A stretch of DNA of 64,000 bases from Paenibacillus abyssi (GCF_014640295.1 NZ_BMGR01000004.1:310001-374000), one strand, 5' to 3'. Counted from the first letter of the stretch, positions 43,053 to 57,159 are shown. Numbers and translations are program-made. Notes: generated from the letters alone by a model not told the origin.

Positions 43053-45125
43053 TCACGATTTTATTGCAGAAGCAACTCTTTCATTTACTGCTTCCAAAAT
43101 TAGTACCCCGTTAGGAGGGATATTTATCTCACCACTTATTACCGTCCCAGCTAACATATCCTTCTGTTTCTTAACTCCGATATCAATTGTTTTTGCTTCA
43201 ACATTGTGGTTTAAAATAAATGTAAATTCTTTACCATCTTTATTCCTGCGGCTAACTTCAACATTTGGAGGTGTGATTAGAGTCGGTTTTATTCCGTTAT
43301 TTTCACATAAAGCACCTACTAGGTTCTTTAAAAATTCAGGTTCCGGACTAGATGCAACATACCAAGCATCACCTTTACCGAATATATTTCTCGTTAATGC
43401 TGGCATCCCGCGATAAAACTCATTCCCAAATTCAGCAATTACTTCGGCACCTTCTTCATGAATTAAATCACATAAAATACTAGATTCATATGAACCACTC
43501 AATTGGTGAAATGGTTGCTTCATTACGATACTATTTCGTTGTTCAGGAAACAAAGAATCAATTTCTTCCACCCAAATTCCTAACAGGTTCCGTAGTTCGC
43601 CTGGATACCCACCTAACGTTACTAAATCATTTTCATCTACGATTCCACTAAAAAAGGTTGTAACAAAGGTTCCCCCATTTTCAACAAATTGTTCTAGCTT
43701 TTTAGCGTAGCCTTGTTTTACCATATAAAGAACTGGTGCAATGACTAAATCATATTGCTCTAAATCCGTTTCTACACCGATCATATCCACTTGTATATTT
43801 TGGTGATAGAAGGCATCATAGTATTTCTGCACTTCATTTATATAATTTAAATCAACACTAGGTCCACTTGAATGAGCTATTGCCCACCAGTTTTCCCAAT
43901 CAAACACAATACCGATCTTCGCATCAACCCTTGCTCCTAAAATGGAATCACCTAATTGACTTAGTTCATGACCTAGCTCTGCACATTCACGGAATACACG
44001 TGTATGCTCATGACCAACATGATCAATAAGGGCTCCATGGAATTTTTCAAACGCACCAACCGATCTTCTTAGTTGGAAATACATAACACCATCTGCCCCA
44101 CGAGATACAGCCTGATAGCTCCATAACTTATGTACCCCAGGTCGTTTAAGAGCGTTTTGAGGTTTCCAATTGAGCTGTGTTGGACATGACTCCATGAGTA
44201 AATATGGATCACCATCTTTAAGTCCTCTCATTAAATCATGCCTCATTGCAGTCATGCCCATAGGCATATCATTTGTTGGGTACATATCTAATGCGATTAC
44301 ATCAAGATATTTTGCCCATTTAAAATAATCTAGCAGTCTGTACGTGCCATTACTTTGAAAATTAGTTGTCACCACTGCATCTGGAATGACTTCCTTTATT
44401 GCATCTCTTTCAAGAAGATAGCAATCTAACAAACTATCAGATATAAACCTGTCATAATCTAATGAAATCCCTTGAAAGGATGTTACTTCATGGTTACTTG
44501 CACTTAAATGTTCACTTAGAAGGTTAGGCAGAACAATTTCATCCCAATCATAAAAGGTATGTCCCCAAAATTTTGTATTCCATGCCCGATTCACTTCTTC
44601 TAAGCTACCATATTTGTTTTGAAGCCAATGACGGAATGACTTTTCACAATTATCACAGTAGCATCTAACACCCATTTCATTATTCACGTGCCATAGTAAT
44701 AGGGCAGGATGATCCTTGTAACGTTCCGCCAGTTTTTTCGCGATTATTTTGGCATATTTCCGATAAGTAGGACTATTAGGACATGAATTATGACGACGTC
44801 CATACTTTTTCTTCCTGCCTTCAAAGTCAACAGTTAACACATCTGGATACTTTCTGGCCATCCATGCAGGATGTGCAGCGGTGCTAGTACCTAGACATAC
44901 CTTAATTCCATTGTCTGCCAACATATCCATAATCTCATCTAACCACTCAAAGTTATAAGTGGCTTCATCAGGCTGTGTCAGAGACCATGAGAAAACATTT
45001 ATTGTCGCTATATCGATATCGGCCAATTTAAACATTCGCATGTCTTCGGACCAAGTGTCCTTTGGCCATTGTTCGGGATTATAGTCTCCTCCGTGGAGCA
45101 TTTTCGTAACTTTTTGATTAAACAT
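43053..45125 (-). CDS. GH42 beta-galactosidase/alpha-L-arabinopyranosidase-like (copy 1)
   Basis: 690 residues, intracellular. N-terminal MLHGGDYNPEQWPKDTW; acid/base Glu in WHVNNEMGVRCYCDNC; nucleophile Glu in YLLMESCPTQLNWKPQ; zinc-site cysteines in RRHNSCPNSPTYRKY and CYCDNC, all classical for GH42. The C-terminal half has the trimerisation and beta-domains with the GGTFVTTFFSGIVDENDLV stretch. Close paralogue of the gene at 60697-62757. GH42 acts on beta-D-galactose and alpha-L-arabinopyranose ends. Sits between GH2 and GH95 in the kinase operon. Confidence 0.94.
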   Translation of the reverse strand: MFNQKVTKMLHGGDYNPEQWPKDTWSEDMRMFKLADIDIATINVFSWSLTQPDEATYNFEWLDEIMDMLADNGIKVCLGTSTAAHPAWMARKYPDVLTVDFEGRKKKYGRRHNSCPNSPTYRKYAKIIAKKLAERYKDHPALLLWHVNNEMGVRCYCDNCEKSFRHWLQNKYGSLEEVNRAWNTKFWGHTFYDWDEIVLPNLLSEHLSASNHEVTSFQGISLDYDRFISDSLLDCYLLERDAIKEVIPDAVVTTNFQSNGTYRLLDYFKWAKYLDVIALDMYPTNDMPMGMTAMRHDLMRGLKDGDPYLLMESCPTQLNWKPQNALKRPGVHKLWSYQAVSRGADGVMYFQLRRSVGAFEKFHGALIDHVGHEHTRVFRECAELGHELSQLGDSILGARVDAKIGIVFDWENWWAIAHSSGPSVDLNYINEVQKYYDAFYHQNIQVDMIGVETDLEQYDLVIAPVLYMVKQGYAKKLEQFVENGGTFVTTFFSGIVDENDLVTLGGYPGELRNLLGIWVEEIDSLFPEQRNSIVMKQPFHQLSGSYESSILCDLIHEEGAEVIAEFGNEFYRGMPALTRNIFGKGDAWYVASSPEPEFLKNLVGALCENNGIKPTLITPPNVEVSRRNKDGKEFTFILNHNVEAKTIDIGVKKQKDMLAGTVISGEINIPPNGVLILEAVNERVASAIKS

Positions 45126-45143
45126 ATTAACACCTGTCTTTTC

Positions 45144-48919
<3,776 letters not shown>

Positions 48920-48963
48920 TTTTCATTCCTCCTTAGTTATAACTTGCCATTCGCTCTGAGGGC

Positions 48964-50325
48964 CTACCCGTTCTTAACCTTTACAAAGAAGTCGGTACCG
49001 CCTACCTGGCCTCCCTTTAAACAAACCTCTAATCCATCAAATTTTTTGTTGTTCGAATAGGTCTTACATAGCGGCCCCCCTGGAGTAATTGGCATTACCA
49101 TTTCCATCGCGTATATTTCAAGTTCCTTTAATACATATCCTGATGTATCCCCTCCAGCAACAACTAAACGAGTTACCTTCTGATTTTCAATTATTTCTTT
49201 GGTCATTTTCCCTAACTGTTCCCCTAGAAATTGTCCTGTATCTGTGCTAGTCCGTCCTAGATCATTTAGCTTTTTTCTGACATTCTCAATGCTAGGATCA
49301 TCAGGACCTAATGCGGAATAAACGACGACATTTTCTCCCTTATTTAACAGCTCATTCACCTGATCTATAAATCTATTGCGTACATGCTCAACATGATCAT
49401 ATAGAAGCTCCTCACCGGATACTCTTATACAGGTAAATCCGTTCTTCTTGGCATAATCAATTTGTGCTTTGGTTACAGCGGAACAGCTACCTGATACAAC
49501 TAACATTGGTTCAGATTGTCCTCGATTTGTAAAGGTTGGCTCCTTCGTATCTATTTGTGTACTTTTTTTCCAAGCTGCAGTAAGTGCATATTCAATCCCA
49601 GATGAACCTACCGCAAATAGCTGGTTATATGCCGCTTCATCTAGTAAAATTTCACCAATTTTTTTCAGATTTGTTTCATCCAATACATCAAATAGAAGAA
49701 GATCATGATTTTTTTTCTTCTCAGCTATGTTCTCTTTCACAACACTTATTTCATTGGATAAGTCCAAGATATTTACTAATCCACTTGACAGGTTTGTTTG
49801 TTCCTTTAGGTGCTCCAGCAGCTCCGCTTCATGCATCGGAGTCACTGGATGCTTAGACATAACAGGATGTCGGTCTAAGCGATAGGTAGTACCGTTCACA
49901 GTTGCAAAGTGGTTTCCAAATACCGTGAATCTATTTAATCTAGGAACTCCAACAACTAATGGAATAAAGGTTTGGGATGAATCAAATATCTCCTTTCCTA
50001 TTTCCATCGCTTTACCAATACTCCCAACATCGGATGACGAATCAAAGGTGGAGCATGTTTTGTAGTGACAAATGAGTGCACCAGAATCTTTTAATGCTTT
50101 AAATGCTGGTCGAAGCTCATCTTCCATTTGACTCTGATTAAGCGACCTACTAACCCCAGCTATACCGAACGCTTGGATAGTTGAAAAGGACTCATTTATT
50201 ATGTCTACGGAAGGCGGTTCTAAAAAAAGAACGGTTCGTATCCCACTTAACGTTAAGGCTTCCATCGCATCCGTTGATCCTGTAAAATCATCCCCATAAA
50301 ACCCAAGCATGATCTTGCTATTCAC
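48964..50325 (-). CDS. DUF1537 four-carbon acid sugar kinase family; candidate 3-oxo-isoapionate kinase
   Basis: ATP-dependent acid-sugar kinase, about 453 residues. N-terminal substrate domain opens with LGFYGDDFTGSTDAMEAL; C-terminal nucleotide domain has LVVAGGDTSGYVLKELEI, ITPGGPLCKTY and CLKGGQVGGTDFF. A GTG start at 50325 is chosen: GGAGGT lies 6 nt upstream; an upstream TTG at 50346 has no site. Characterised DUF1537 kinases phosphorylate D-threonate, 3-oxo-tetronates and 3-oxo-isoapionate (OiaK). The presence of a RuBisCO-like protein in the same island points to the last. First gene of a seven-gene operon with a cre-like site about 50 nt upstream. Confidence 0.88.
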   Translation of the reverse strand: MNSKIMLGFYGDDFTGSTDAMEALTLSGIRTVLFLEPPSVDIINESFSTIQAFGIAGVSRSLNQSQMEDELRPAFKALKDSGALICHYKTCSTFDSSSDVGSIGKAMEIGKEIFDSSQTFIPLVVGVPRLNRFTVFGNHFATVNGTTYRLDRHPVMSKHPVTPMHEAELLEHLKEQTNLSSGLVNILDLSNEISVVKENIAEKKKNHDLLLFDVLDETNLKKIGEILLDEAAYNQLFAVGSSGIEYALTAAWKKSTQIDTKEPTFTNRGQSEPMLVVSGSCSAVTKAQIDYAKKNGFTCIRVSGEELLYDHVEHVRNRFIDQVNELLNKGENVVVYSALGPDDPSIENVRKKLNDLGRTSTDTGQFLGEQLGKMTKEIIENQKVTRLVVAGGDTSGYVLKELEIYAMEMVMPITPGGPLCKTYSNNKKFDGLEVCLKGGQVGGTDFFVKVKNG

Positions 50326-50371
50326 ATTGACACCTCCGGTATTCAACTACCAGTAATATTCCTCACCTTAT

Positions 50372-50385
50372 AGAAAGCGCTCACA
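50372..50385 (-). promoter_or_regulatory. Candidate cre site upstream of the acid-sugar-kinase operon
   Basis: AGAAAGCGCTCACA matches TGWAANCGNTNWCA at 13 of 14 positions. Placement relative to the gene parallels the cre-like site before GH127. Confidence 0.7.
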
Positions 50386-50415
50386 TCTGCTTTTGCGAGT
50401 ATGAAACGAAATTAC

Positions 50416-50435
50416 TTTTTAATCATTTTCTCATG
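50416..50435. promoter_or_regulatory. A/T-tract word shared with the GH127 promoter
   Basis: TTTTTAATCATTTTCTCATG; the GH127 upstream region has the same word with small changes at 37739-37760. In both cases it lies between the inverted repeat and the cre-like site, so it is probably part of a common promoter. Confidence 0.45.
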
Positions 50436-50450
50436 CATTAACACAAAAAA

Positions 50451-50485
50451 AAAATGAACATATCTAAGAAATATATGTTCATTTT
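50451..50485 (-). terminator. Terminator of the second GH95 gene, overlapping inverted repeat copy 2
   Basis: AAAATGAACATAT (50451-50463) and ATATGTTCATTTT (50473-50485) form a perfect 13-bp stem with a 9-nt loop. On the minus strand it is followed by about ten T, a good Rho-independent terminator 28 nt after the GH95 stop. The same sequence contains GAACA-N15-TGTTC (50456-50480), matching 37781-37805, so it may double as an operator. Confidence 0.8.
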
Positions 50486-50513
50486 AAAGAGTAAACTAAG
50501 TTTATAATGTATG

Positions 50514-52886
50514 TTAAATTGAGGTTAAAATATATCGAGCTCCAATTTCTGTTTGAAAGCTTAGAACGGCATTATCTACTTGATGAGCAGGCAGTGTCTT
50601 ACCATCGACTTGCTTAACGGATAATGGATCTCCAGAACAGACATTACATATCGAGCCTTGATGTGAAATAATTTCAGCCTCTACTAATTTATGACCCTTC
50701 CATTTCAAGTTAACCTCAAAGCCTCCACGTGCTCTTATTCCTTTCACATACCCGTTCGGCCATACATCAGGAAGGGATGGAAGGAAGTATAAATAACCTT
50801 GATGTGATTGTAACAACAATTCTACTAGGCTAGCTGAAAACCCGAAATTCCCATCGATTTGAAACGGTGGATGTGCATCAAAGAGATTCGAATATACCCC
50901 GCCATTTAAATAACTTTCACTATCATCTGTAACTAGCTGGAGAAGATTAGATATAAATTGAAATGCTCTATTTCCATCACCAAACCGTGCCCATAATCCA
51001 ATTTTCCAGGCTAAACTCCATCCCGTGCCACCGTCTCCTCGACGTTCTAGACTACATTTTGCCGCCTCAAAAATTTCTGGTAATTGTTTTTCAGTGATTT
51101 GATTGCCTGGATATACACCATACATATGAGCAATATGTCGGTGGTGAACATCCTCTTCGTCAAAATCCATAAACCATTCTTGCAGTTGTCCATACTTTCC
51201 AATTTTTTGTGGATACAGTTTTTCTAATGCGAACATTAATTCGTATTTAAACTCTGAATCAATACTCAATTCATTTTCCGCACTTATACAATTCGTAAAT
51301 AATTCCCAAATAATTTGAAGATCCATTGTTGCAGCAATCCCAACACCTGACATCCCCTCTTTGGTCATAAATTTATGCTCTGGTGATGTAGATGGTGCGG
51401 TAATAAGTTTTTGATTGTCGTCCTCTATTAACCAATCTAAGCAAAACTTTGCCGCGCCTTTCATAATCGGGTACGCTATATTTTCCAAAAAGTTCTTATC
51501 TTTATGGAATAAATAATGCTCCCATAAATGCTGCGATAGCCAAGCACCACCCATTTGCCATATTGCCCAGACGGAATCACCGTGTCCATATCCCCCACTT
51601 GGTGCAGTTTGGCACCAAATATCTGTATTATGATGTGCGACCCAGCCTTCTGCACCATAGATTGCTGCAGTTTTTTTGCCATTTTCAGCTAGATTTTCAA
51701 TAAAGTCAAAAAGAGGCAGATGACATTCACTCAAGTTACAAGTCTCTGCAAGCCAGTAGTTCATTTCCGTATTAATGTTTATCGTATAATTGCTGCTCCA
51801 TGGCGGCCTTGTTTTATCATTCCAAATACCTTGTAAATTAGCAGGCTGGCTACCAGGTCTTGAGCTTGAAATCATTAAGTATCTTCCATATTGAAACAAC
51901 AATTCTATCAATCCTGGATCACTTGCGCCATATTCCTTAATTCTTTCAGCGGTTGACAATCCATTTGGTGAAGTAGATTCGCCTAAATGTAAGTCTACTT
52001 TTTTAAACAAAGCTTGATAATCCATTAAATGTCTACTTTTCAGTTTTTCAAAGGATTGTTTTTTTACCGGGCTAAAATAATTACTTACCTTTGATGACAC
52101 ATCGTTCCAACTTTTATCAGGGATTTGGTCAAAGCCTTTAAAACTGGTCCCTGCTCCCCAATAAAGTGTCACACTCGTTGAGTTAAAGATGTGAATCCCG
52201 TCGTGATCTATCTCTACTTTCCCATCGCATAATTCCGCATGTAATTGCCCTTCAAATCTAATGGCAGCAGTTGTTTCAAAATCCCCATATACGATTGGAT
52301 GATTGGCGTGAAAATGATGTGGAGCAGCTTCTTCAGGAGCAATCCCTCTTATCGATAAATGATCCTTCGAAGAATACGTCTTATAGCGTAGTGGGCTTGA
52401 TAGTCTAGCATGAACATTCAGCATATTAGGCTTACTTGCTTCTAATCGAATAACGATTACTTGATCAGGATAGGATGCAAATATTTCTCTAGTATAAACG
52501 ACATCTCCAATTTGGTATTCTGTACGAGCTATTCCGTCCTCAAGATGAAGAATTCGTTCATAGGAGTTGACTAATTGCCCATGTTCAAAATGTAAAAATA
52601 AATCACCTAATGGTAAATATGATTCAGTATACGGCCCCATTAATTCTTTACAACGAATATCCGCTTCCACGTATTTCTCATCCTTAAGGAGCTGGCGTAC
52701 CTCGGAAAGAACTTCTTTCGCATGAGGGCATTCCCATTCCTGATACCGACCAGCCCATAAAGTATCTTCATTTAATTGAAGACGCTCCGTTTCAATACCA
52801 CCGAAAACCATTGCACCCAGACGTCCATTCCCTATAGGTAATGCCTCGGTCCATTCTTTTGCTGGTTTATCATAGTTAAGTTTCAT
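50514..52886 (-). CDS. GH95 alpha-L-fucosidase/galactosidase-like (copy 2)
   Basis: About 790 residues with intact family motifs: WTEALPIGNGRLGAMVFGG, TININTEMNYWLAETCNLSE (Asn-x-Asn), ITAPSTSPEHKFMT (acid Glu) and DAHPPFQIDGNFGFSASLV (conserved Asp). No signal peptide, so it acts on imported oligosaccharide. Two adjacent ATGs; the second (52886) is better spaced from AAGGAG. Follows the response regulator by about 17 nt, ending the transporter/two-component operon. Expected substrates: alpha-L-fucose or alpha-L-galactose ends of xyloglucan or rhamnogalacturonan II side chains. Confidence 0.93.
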   Translation of the reverse strand: MKLNYDKPAKEWTEALPIGNGRLGAMVFGGIETERLQLNEDTLWAGRYQEWECPHAKEVLSEVRQLLKDEKYVEADIRCKELMGPYTESYLPLGDLFLHFEHGQLVNSYERILHLEDGIARTEYQIGDVVYTREIFASYPDQVIVIRLEASKPNMLNVHARLSSPLRYKTYSSKDHLSIRGIAPEEAAPHHFHANHPIVYGDFETTAAIRFEGQLHAELCDGKVEIDHDGIHIFNSTSVTLYWGAGTSFKGFDQIPDKSWNDVSSKVSNYFSPVKKQSFEKLKSRHLMDYQALFKKVDLHLGESTSPNGLSTAERIKEYGASDPGLIELLFQYGRYLMISSSRPGSQPANLQGIWNDKTRPPWSSNYTININTEMNYWLAETCNLSECHLPLFDFIENLAENGKKTAAIYGAEGWVAHHNTDIWCQTAPSGGYGHGDSVWAIWQMGGAWLSQHLWEHYLFHKDKNFLENIAYPIMKGAAKFCLDWLIEDDNQKLITAPSTSPEHKFMTKEGMSGVGIAATMDLQIIWELFTNCISAENELSIDSEFKYELMFALEKLYPQKIGKYGQLQEWFMDFDEEDVHHRHIAHMYGVYPGNQITEKQLPEIFEAAKCSLERRGDGGTGWSLAWKIGLWARFGDGNRAFQFISNLLQLVTDDSESYLNGGVYSNLFDAHPPFQIDGNFGFSASLVELLLQSHQGYLYFLPSLPDVWPNGYVKGIRARGGFEVNLKWKGHKLVEAEIISHQGSICNVCSGDPLSVKQVDGKTLPAHQVDNAVLSFQTEIGARYILTSI

Positions 52887-52902
52887 CATAGACTCCTTAT
52901 GC

Positions 52903-53682
52903 CTAAATTTTATACTTATACTGCTCTCTATATTTTCCTGGCGTTACACCATTATATTTCTTAAAAACATTGAAAAAATGTCTCACATTTTCATAGCCTA
53001 CTTGTTCGGAGATGATGTTCAAACTTTCCTCTGGATCTCTTATCATTAACTCCTTTGCTTTTTTAATTCGATATAAATGTAAATATTGAATGAATGATAG
53101 TCCTGTTTCTTTTTTAAATAGGTGACTAATATAGTTTGGGTGTAAGTGGATATACTCCGCAATTTGATCTAATGATAAATCATTAAAATAATATTGATCG
53201 ACATACTTGATTATTTTTTTTGTATTTTCAGATATGTTAGCGTTTCCATTTATTAGAATATTGGTTTCTGGTATCGGTCTATAATTATCACTAACTCTTT
53301 TAGATTCATTTAATAACTCTAATGAAATATTAGAGAGTACATTATATAACTCTGTTTTATTTACAGGTTTAAGAAGATAGTCAATCGTTTTACAACGGAT
53401 CGCTTGTCGTAGGTAATTCGTATCATCGTATCCCGATAATATGACGAACCGTTGACATAAACCACGGTTGCGGACCTCATTGATCAGCTCAAATCCATTC
53501 ATTTCTGGCATTTGAATATCTGTTATAATAAGGTCCGGCTTATAATCCTCTAATTTTTCCAAAGCATCATAACCGTCTGAGGCACGTTGTATAGTAGAAC
53601 ACGGAGTAGAAACCTTTTCAATAATATTGATAAGACCATTTAAAATAATCGGCTCGTCATCAACAACCATTACATTAAGCAC
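52903..53682 (-). CDS. Response regulator, short REC-AraC type
   Basis: 259 residues: receiver with DDE (8-10), phospho-acceptor Asp55 in LIITDIQMPE and IDYLLKPVNK, then directly the AraC DNA-binding domain (LSLDQIAEYIHLHPNYISHL, LNIISEQVGYENVRHFFNVF, FKKYNGVTPGKYREQYK). Unlike the 517-residue regulator at 17243-18796 it lacks the long middle region. Overlaps the kinase gene by 8 nt. Likely activates the operons of this island; a remnant of a closely related regulator lies at 37879-37955. Confidence 0.93.
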   Translation of the reverse strand: MLNVMVVDDEPIILNGLINIIEKVSTPCSTIQRASDGYDALEKLEDYKPDLIITDIQMPEMNGFELINEVRNRGLCQRFVILSGYDDTNYLRQAIRCKTIDYLLKPVNKTELYNVLSNISLELLNESKRVSDNYRPIPETNILINGNANISENTKKIIKYVDQYYFNDLSLDQIAEYIHLHPNYISHLFKKETGLSFIQYLHLYRIKKAKELMIRDPEESLNIISEQVGYENVRHFFNVFKKYNGVTPGKYREQYKYKI

Positions 53683-55477
53683 TATTCTTCCCCCTTTGTT
53701 TTTTTAATATCAAGTTAAATGTTGTACCATCATCTAAGTTACTTGTTACTTCTATTCTAGAGTCATTCCCAAAGTAGTTTTTAATTCGTTCACTCACATT
53801 AGAAACCCCTAAACCGGAGCTATCCGTTTGTAACAAACTTCTGTCTAGTTCATTATTCAACACACTTCTTACCTTTTCTAGTCTTTCCCTAGTCATACCC
53901 TTTCCGTTATCTGAAATCGATAGTTCTATTTGGTCGTCATTTTCATGAATCGCAACCCTTATCCAGCCGGGCTTTCTTGATTTTGAAAGTCCATGTTTAA
54001 TACTGTTTTCAACTAATGGTTGTAAGATAAAGCGAGGACAATGGATATTTTTTATCGTTGCTTCAATTTGTATTTCATATTGAAGTCTATCCATCATACG
54101 GATTTTATGAATGCTTAAATAATCGCGAATATTTTCTACTTCCTGTTCAAGCGTGGTTTCACTTGAACCTGAAGATAAACTGTATCGCAACAATTTACTT
54201 AGAGTAAAAGTTGATTCCACTACCTCTTGATCGTCATTCATTTCTGCAAGCATTCGAATAGATTCTAATGTATTATATAAAAAGTGAGGGTTGACCTGAG
54301 CTTCTAACGCCTTATATTCAGCCTTTCGCTTCATAATTTCAGCACGATGGACTTTATTCATTAGCTCATCAATTCTTTTAATCAATGAATTATAGGATTC
54401 AGTGAGAAAGCTAATTTCATCATTTCCCTTCTCTCCACGATATACACTTAACTGATTCTCATCTACTCTTCTCATATGTTTTGCCAAATTAACAACACGC
54501 TTCGTTAATACAGAAGCAGTTAAATAATAGATAGAGGACAATATAATTAATAATAGAAGTAAAACTACACCAAATATGATTGATTTTTCATTGATATCCT
54601 TCATAACCTGGTTGACAGAACTAAGAAAATAAAAATCTAGATTCAAATTTTCTAAGTATATATGATTAACTAATAGATTGTTTTTTTTCCATATCATGTA
54701 ACTATTATTATCTGAACCAATCATTTTTGGTAAATCCCTTAATTGCTGATTACTGATTTTAAGTTCTTTATCTTTAAAAAAGATATACCCTTGGTGAAAA
54801 ATGGCAACATTAACCCCATTACCAACATTTATCGTTTGTAAAAACGAGTTTAAAGGATCATCTTTGAAGGTTACATTCAATATAGCTAACTCTTTTATAT
54901 ACGTATTATCATAAATATGCTGAAAATAAGAAAGGGATGGAATAGACCCTCTCTCTTCATAATTAATTGGGATCCATAGTCCTTTTCCTGCCTTTATATC
55001 TTTTAATTTTTCATGCACAAATGGTCTCTCAAGCTGATCAATATTTTGAATTTCACTTGAAGATAGTAATACGTTCTGATTCATTTTATATATTTTAATA
55101 GATTGAATTGATTTATTCCCTAATGAGGCAAATGTAAACATTGGGCGTATATCTTTTAAATACGTGTATGCTTTAGTAGCATTTGTTTTATATGCTCCAC
55201 TTAAAGCATTAATCACTGTCGGGTTATATTGAAATAAGGTATAAATAGAATCAACACGTGCCAAGTCCATCTCCATATTATTGGCAGCTTGATTAATTAA
55301 ATTTTGTTTATCGGAGGAATAATTATCAAGCATATCATTATGGATTTGATTGTAAAGATATGTACCAAATAGAATAACTGGAAAGACAACAAGCAAAAGA
55401 TAACCTAGAATCATTTTAGGTACAATTCTTCCCATAGTCATCAGTTTAGGCCATGTAAAATTCGTCCATCGTTTCAA
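53675..55477 (-). CDS. Sensor histidine kinase, YesM type
   Basis: 600-residue membrane sensor: N-terminal membrane segment (MILGYLLLVVFPVILFGTYL), extracellular region of about 250 residues, second segment (SIIFGVVLLLLLIILSSIYY), HAMP, His_kinase motif ALEAQVNPHFLYNTLESIRM, HATPase motifs LVENSIKHGLSKS, SISDNGKGM and SSGLGVSNVSERI. Encoded within the operon between the binding protein and its regulator, so it probably senses a ligand imported by the adjacent transporter. Confidence 0.92.
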   Translation of the reverse strand: MKRWTNFTWPKLMTMGRIVPKMILGYLLLVVFPVILFGTYLYNQIHNDMLDNYSSDKQNLINQAANNMEMDLARVDSIYTLFQYNPTVINALSGAYKTNATKAYTYLKDIRPMFTFASLGNKSIQSIKIYKMNQNVLLSSSEIQNIDQLERPFVHEKLKDIKAGKGLWIPINYEERGSIPSLSYFQHIYDNTYIKELAILNVTFKDDPLNSFLQTINVGNGVNVAIFHQGYIFFKDKELKISNQQLRDLPKMIGSDNNSYMIWKKNNLLVNHIYLENLNLDFYFLSSVNQVMKDINEKSIIFGVVLLLLLIILSSIYYLTASVLTKRVVNLAKHMRRVDENQLSVYRGEKGNDEISFLTESYNSLIKRIDELMNKVHRAEIMKRKAEYKALEAQVNPHFLYNTLESIRMLAEMNDDQEVVESTFTLSKLLRYSLSSGSSETTLEQEVENIRDYLSIHKIRMMDRLQYEIQIEATIKNIHCPRFILQPLVENSIKHGLSKSRKPGWIRVAIHENDDQIELSISDNGKGMTRERLEKVRSVLNNELDRSLLQTDSSGLGVSNVSERIKNYFGNDSRIEVTSNLDDGTTFNLILKKQRGKNSA

Positions 55478-55511
55478 TGTAAACCCTTCTTTATATTAAG
55501 GATATGTTAAT

Positions 55512-55536
55512 GGGTAAGGCTTAAAAAGCCTTACCC
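55512..55536 (-). terminator. Intra-operon stem-loop after binding-protein gene
   Basis: GGGTAAGGCTT (55512-55522) / AAGCCTTACCC (55526-55536), perfect 11-bp stem with a 3-nt loop, 9 nt after the binding-protein stop and before the kinase start. No distal T-run, so likely a partial terminator or mRNA-end protector. Confidence 0.7.
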
Positions 55537-55545
55537 CGCTAAGAA

Positions 55546-57159
55546 TTAGTTACCGCTTTTAGCTTTATTTAATTCTGCTTCTAGTGCTTTATATTGTTCG
55601 TTAGCATACTCATTTAATTTGTCCATACCAATATTTTTAGCAGTTTCCATCATATTTTCATAAGCCTGGCTTGCTTCCGCCTCTGTTTCTGCTAAGTAAA
55701 TCTTTGTTTCTTCATTCACAACCATATTATCTAGTTCTGCTTTGATTATTTGATATTCTGAATCAACCGGAAGTACAATACCTCCTAATAATGGGTTACC
55801 TTTTGTATACTGTTTAGCGTCAATCATAGCTTCTGTTTGCGGCGTACCCGGTACATATCTTTGAACCTGCGCATAAATTCCTTTATCCCCTAAAAGTCCC
55901 CACCAAACAGATCCTATTTCCTTCTGTGCAGCTGCGCTTTGAGACTCATATTTGAACTCTGGGTATCCGCCTTCCTCGATAGGCTTTTCCATTGTCCAAT
56001 GCTCTCCTTCAATTCCCCATAATCCTAACATCTGTCCTTCATCACTTTGCATAAATTGTAAAAATTTAATAGCAGCTTCTGGATCTTTTGCCTTTTTAGT
56101 TATAAATGTACCAGACCAACCTGCACTATCAGCTGATATGCGAGGATTTGGACCTACAAGTTTCGTTAATTGAGTAATTCGGAAGTCTTTCCCACTTGCT
56201 TCTATTTCCTTATTAATCGTTGCCATATCAGTTAAATTATTAATGGCAAAAGCTTCACCATTGATAATTTTTGCTTTACCTTGGCTTTGGTCGCTCCAAG
56301 TGAAGTTTTCAGCACTAATAAGACCTTCGCGGTAAAGCTTATTCATAAACATATAATAATCATATTGCTCAGGCTGTGCGAGAAAATATTTTACTTCTCC
56401 ATCAACTACTTGGAACCCCTTTATATAAGATGCACCGAAATTAACTCGAAAATGCTGACCGATTGCATTAGGTGCCATTACAAGCGGTGTCATGTTAGGG
56501 TATTTTTCTTTTACCAATTTCAAAACATTTTCTAAGTCATCCAATGATTCCAGCTTTGGATTACCTAGTTCTTCCATAATATCAGTACGGTATGATAAGG
56601 CAGGTACGTTACCTAATGCAGCTGGAGTTGCTTCAAAGGCTTCACGCGATGTAAAACCATTTTTTACCGAATAAAGGTTACCATCTTCACCTTGGTTTAA
56701 CACTCTAGCAACTGGATCAATATTAAAGTCTTTTATGTTATATTTCTCTATTAATTCGTCCCATGAATAAGAAATATTAGCATTGGACATTTGCTGGAAA
56801 TTAGTAGATGTAAATACAAGGTCAGGTAAATCCCCTGATGAAATCATCAATGGTAACTGCTGTCCGTCAGAAGCTACTTGAACCTTCAGCTTAACTCCAG
56901 TCCTTTTCGTAATCTCTTCTGCAACTGCACCCGACCAATCTGTCAACGGCCAAAATGAGTGATCAACGAAAATGGAAAGCTCCTTCACTTCATTAGAGTC
57001 ATTTGTGTTGCTGTCATTTGTAGTTGTTTCTTCACCTGTCTTTTCGCCATTGGACGATGAAGAGGTAGTATTATCGCTGGAACAAGCAGCCATAACAAAA
57101 AGTGCAACCATTACTAAAACCATCAAACTAATAATTCTCCTTAATTCCCCTTTTAACAT
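55546..57159 (-). CDS. Oligosaccharide-binding lipoprotein, LplA/YtcQ type
   Basis: 537 residues, the longer class of sugar-binding proteins. Signal peptide with lipobox VMAAC, Ser/Thr/Asn-rich linker, then VKELSIFVDHSFWPLTDWSG, SSGDLPDLVFTSTNF and a late EAAIKFLQFMQSDEGQML stretch. Together with the two upstream permeases it forms an LplABC/YtcQP-YteP-type importer. In Bacillus and Paenibacillus such systems move large or branched pectic oligosaccharides. Ligand unproven; the surrounding GH set suggests branched, apiose-, fucose- or galactose-bearing fragments. Confidence 0.9.
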   Translation of the reverse strand: MLKGELRRIISLMVLVMVALFVMAACSSDNTTSSSSNGEKTGEETTTNDSNTNDSNEVKELSIFVDHSFWPLTDWSGAVAEEITKRTGVKLKVQVASDGQQLPLMISSGDLPDLVFTSTNFQQMSNANISYSWDELIEKYNIKDFNIDPVARVLNQGEDGNLYSVKNGFTSREAFEATPAALGNVPALSYRTDIMEELGNPKLESLDDLENVLKLVKEKYPNMTPLVMAPNAIGQHFRVNFGASYIKGFQVVDGEVKYFLAQPEQYDYYMFMNKLYREGLISAENFTWSDQSQGKAKIINGEAFAINNLTDMATINKEIEASGKDFRITQLTKLVGPNPRISADSAGWSGTFITKKAKDPEAAIKFLQFMQSDEGQMLGLWGIEGEHWTMEKPIEEGGYPEFKYESQSAAAQKEIGSVWWGLLGDKGIYAQVQRYVPGTPQTEAMIDAKQYTKGNPLLGGIVLPVDSEYQIIKAELDNMVVNEETKIYLAETEAEASQAYENMMETAKNIGMDKLNEYANEQYKALEAELNKAKSGN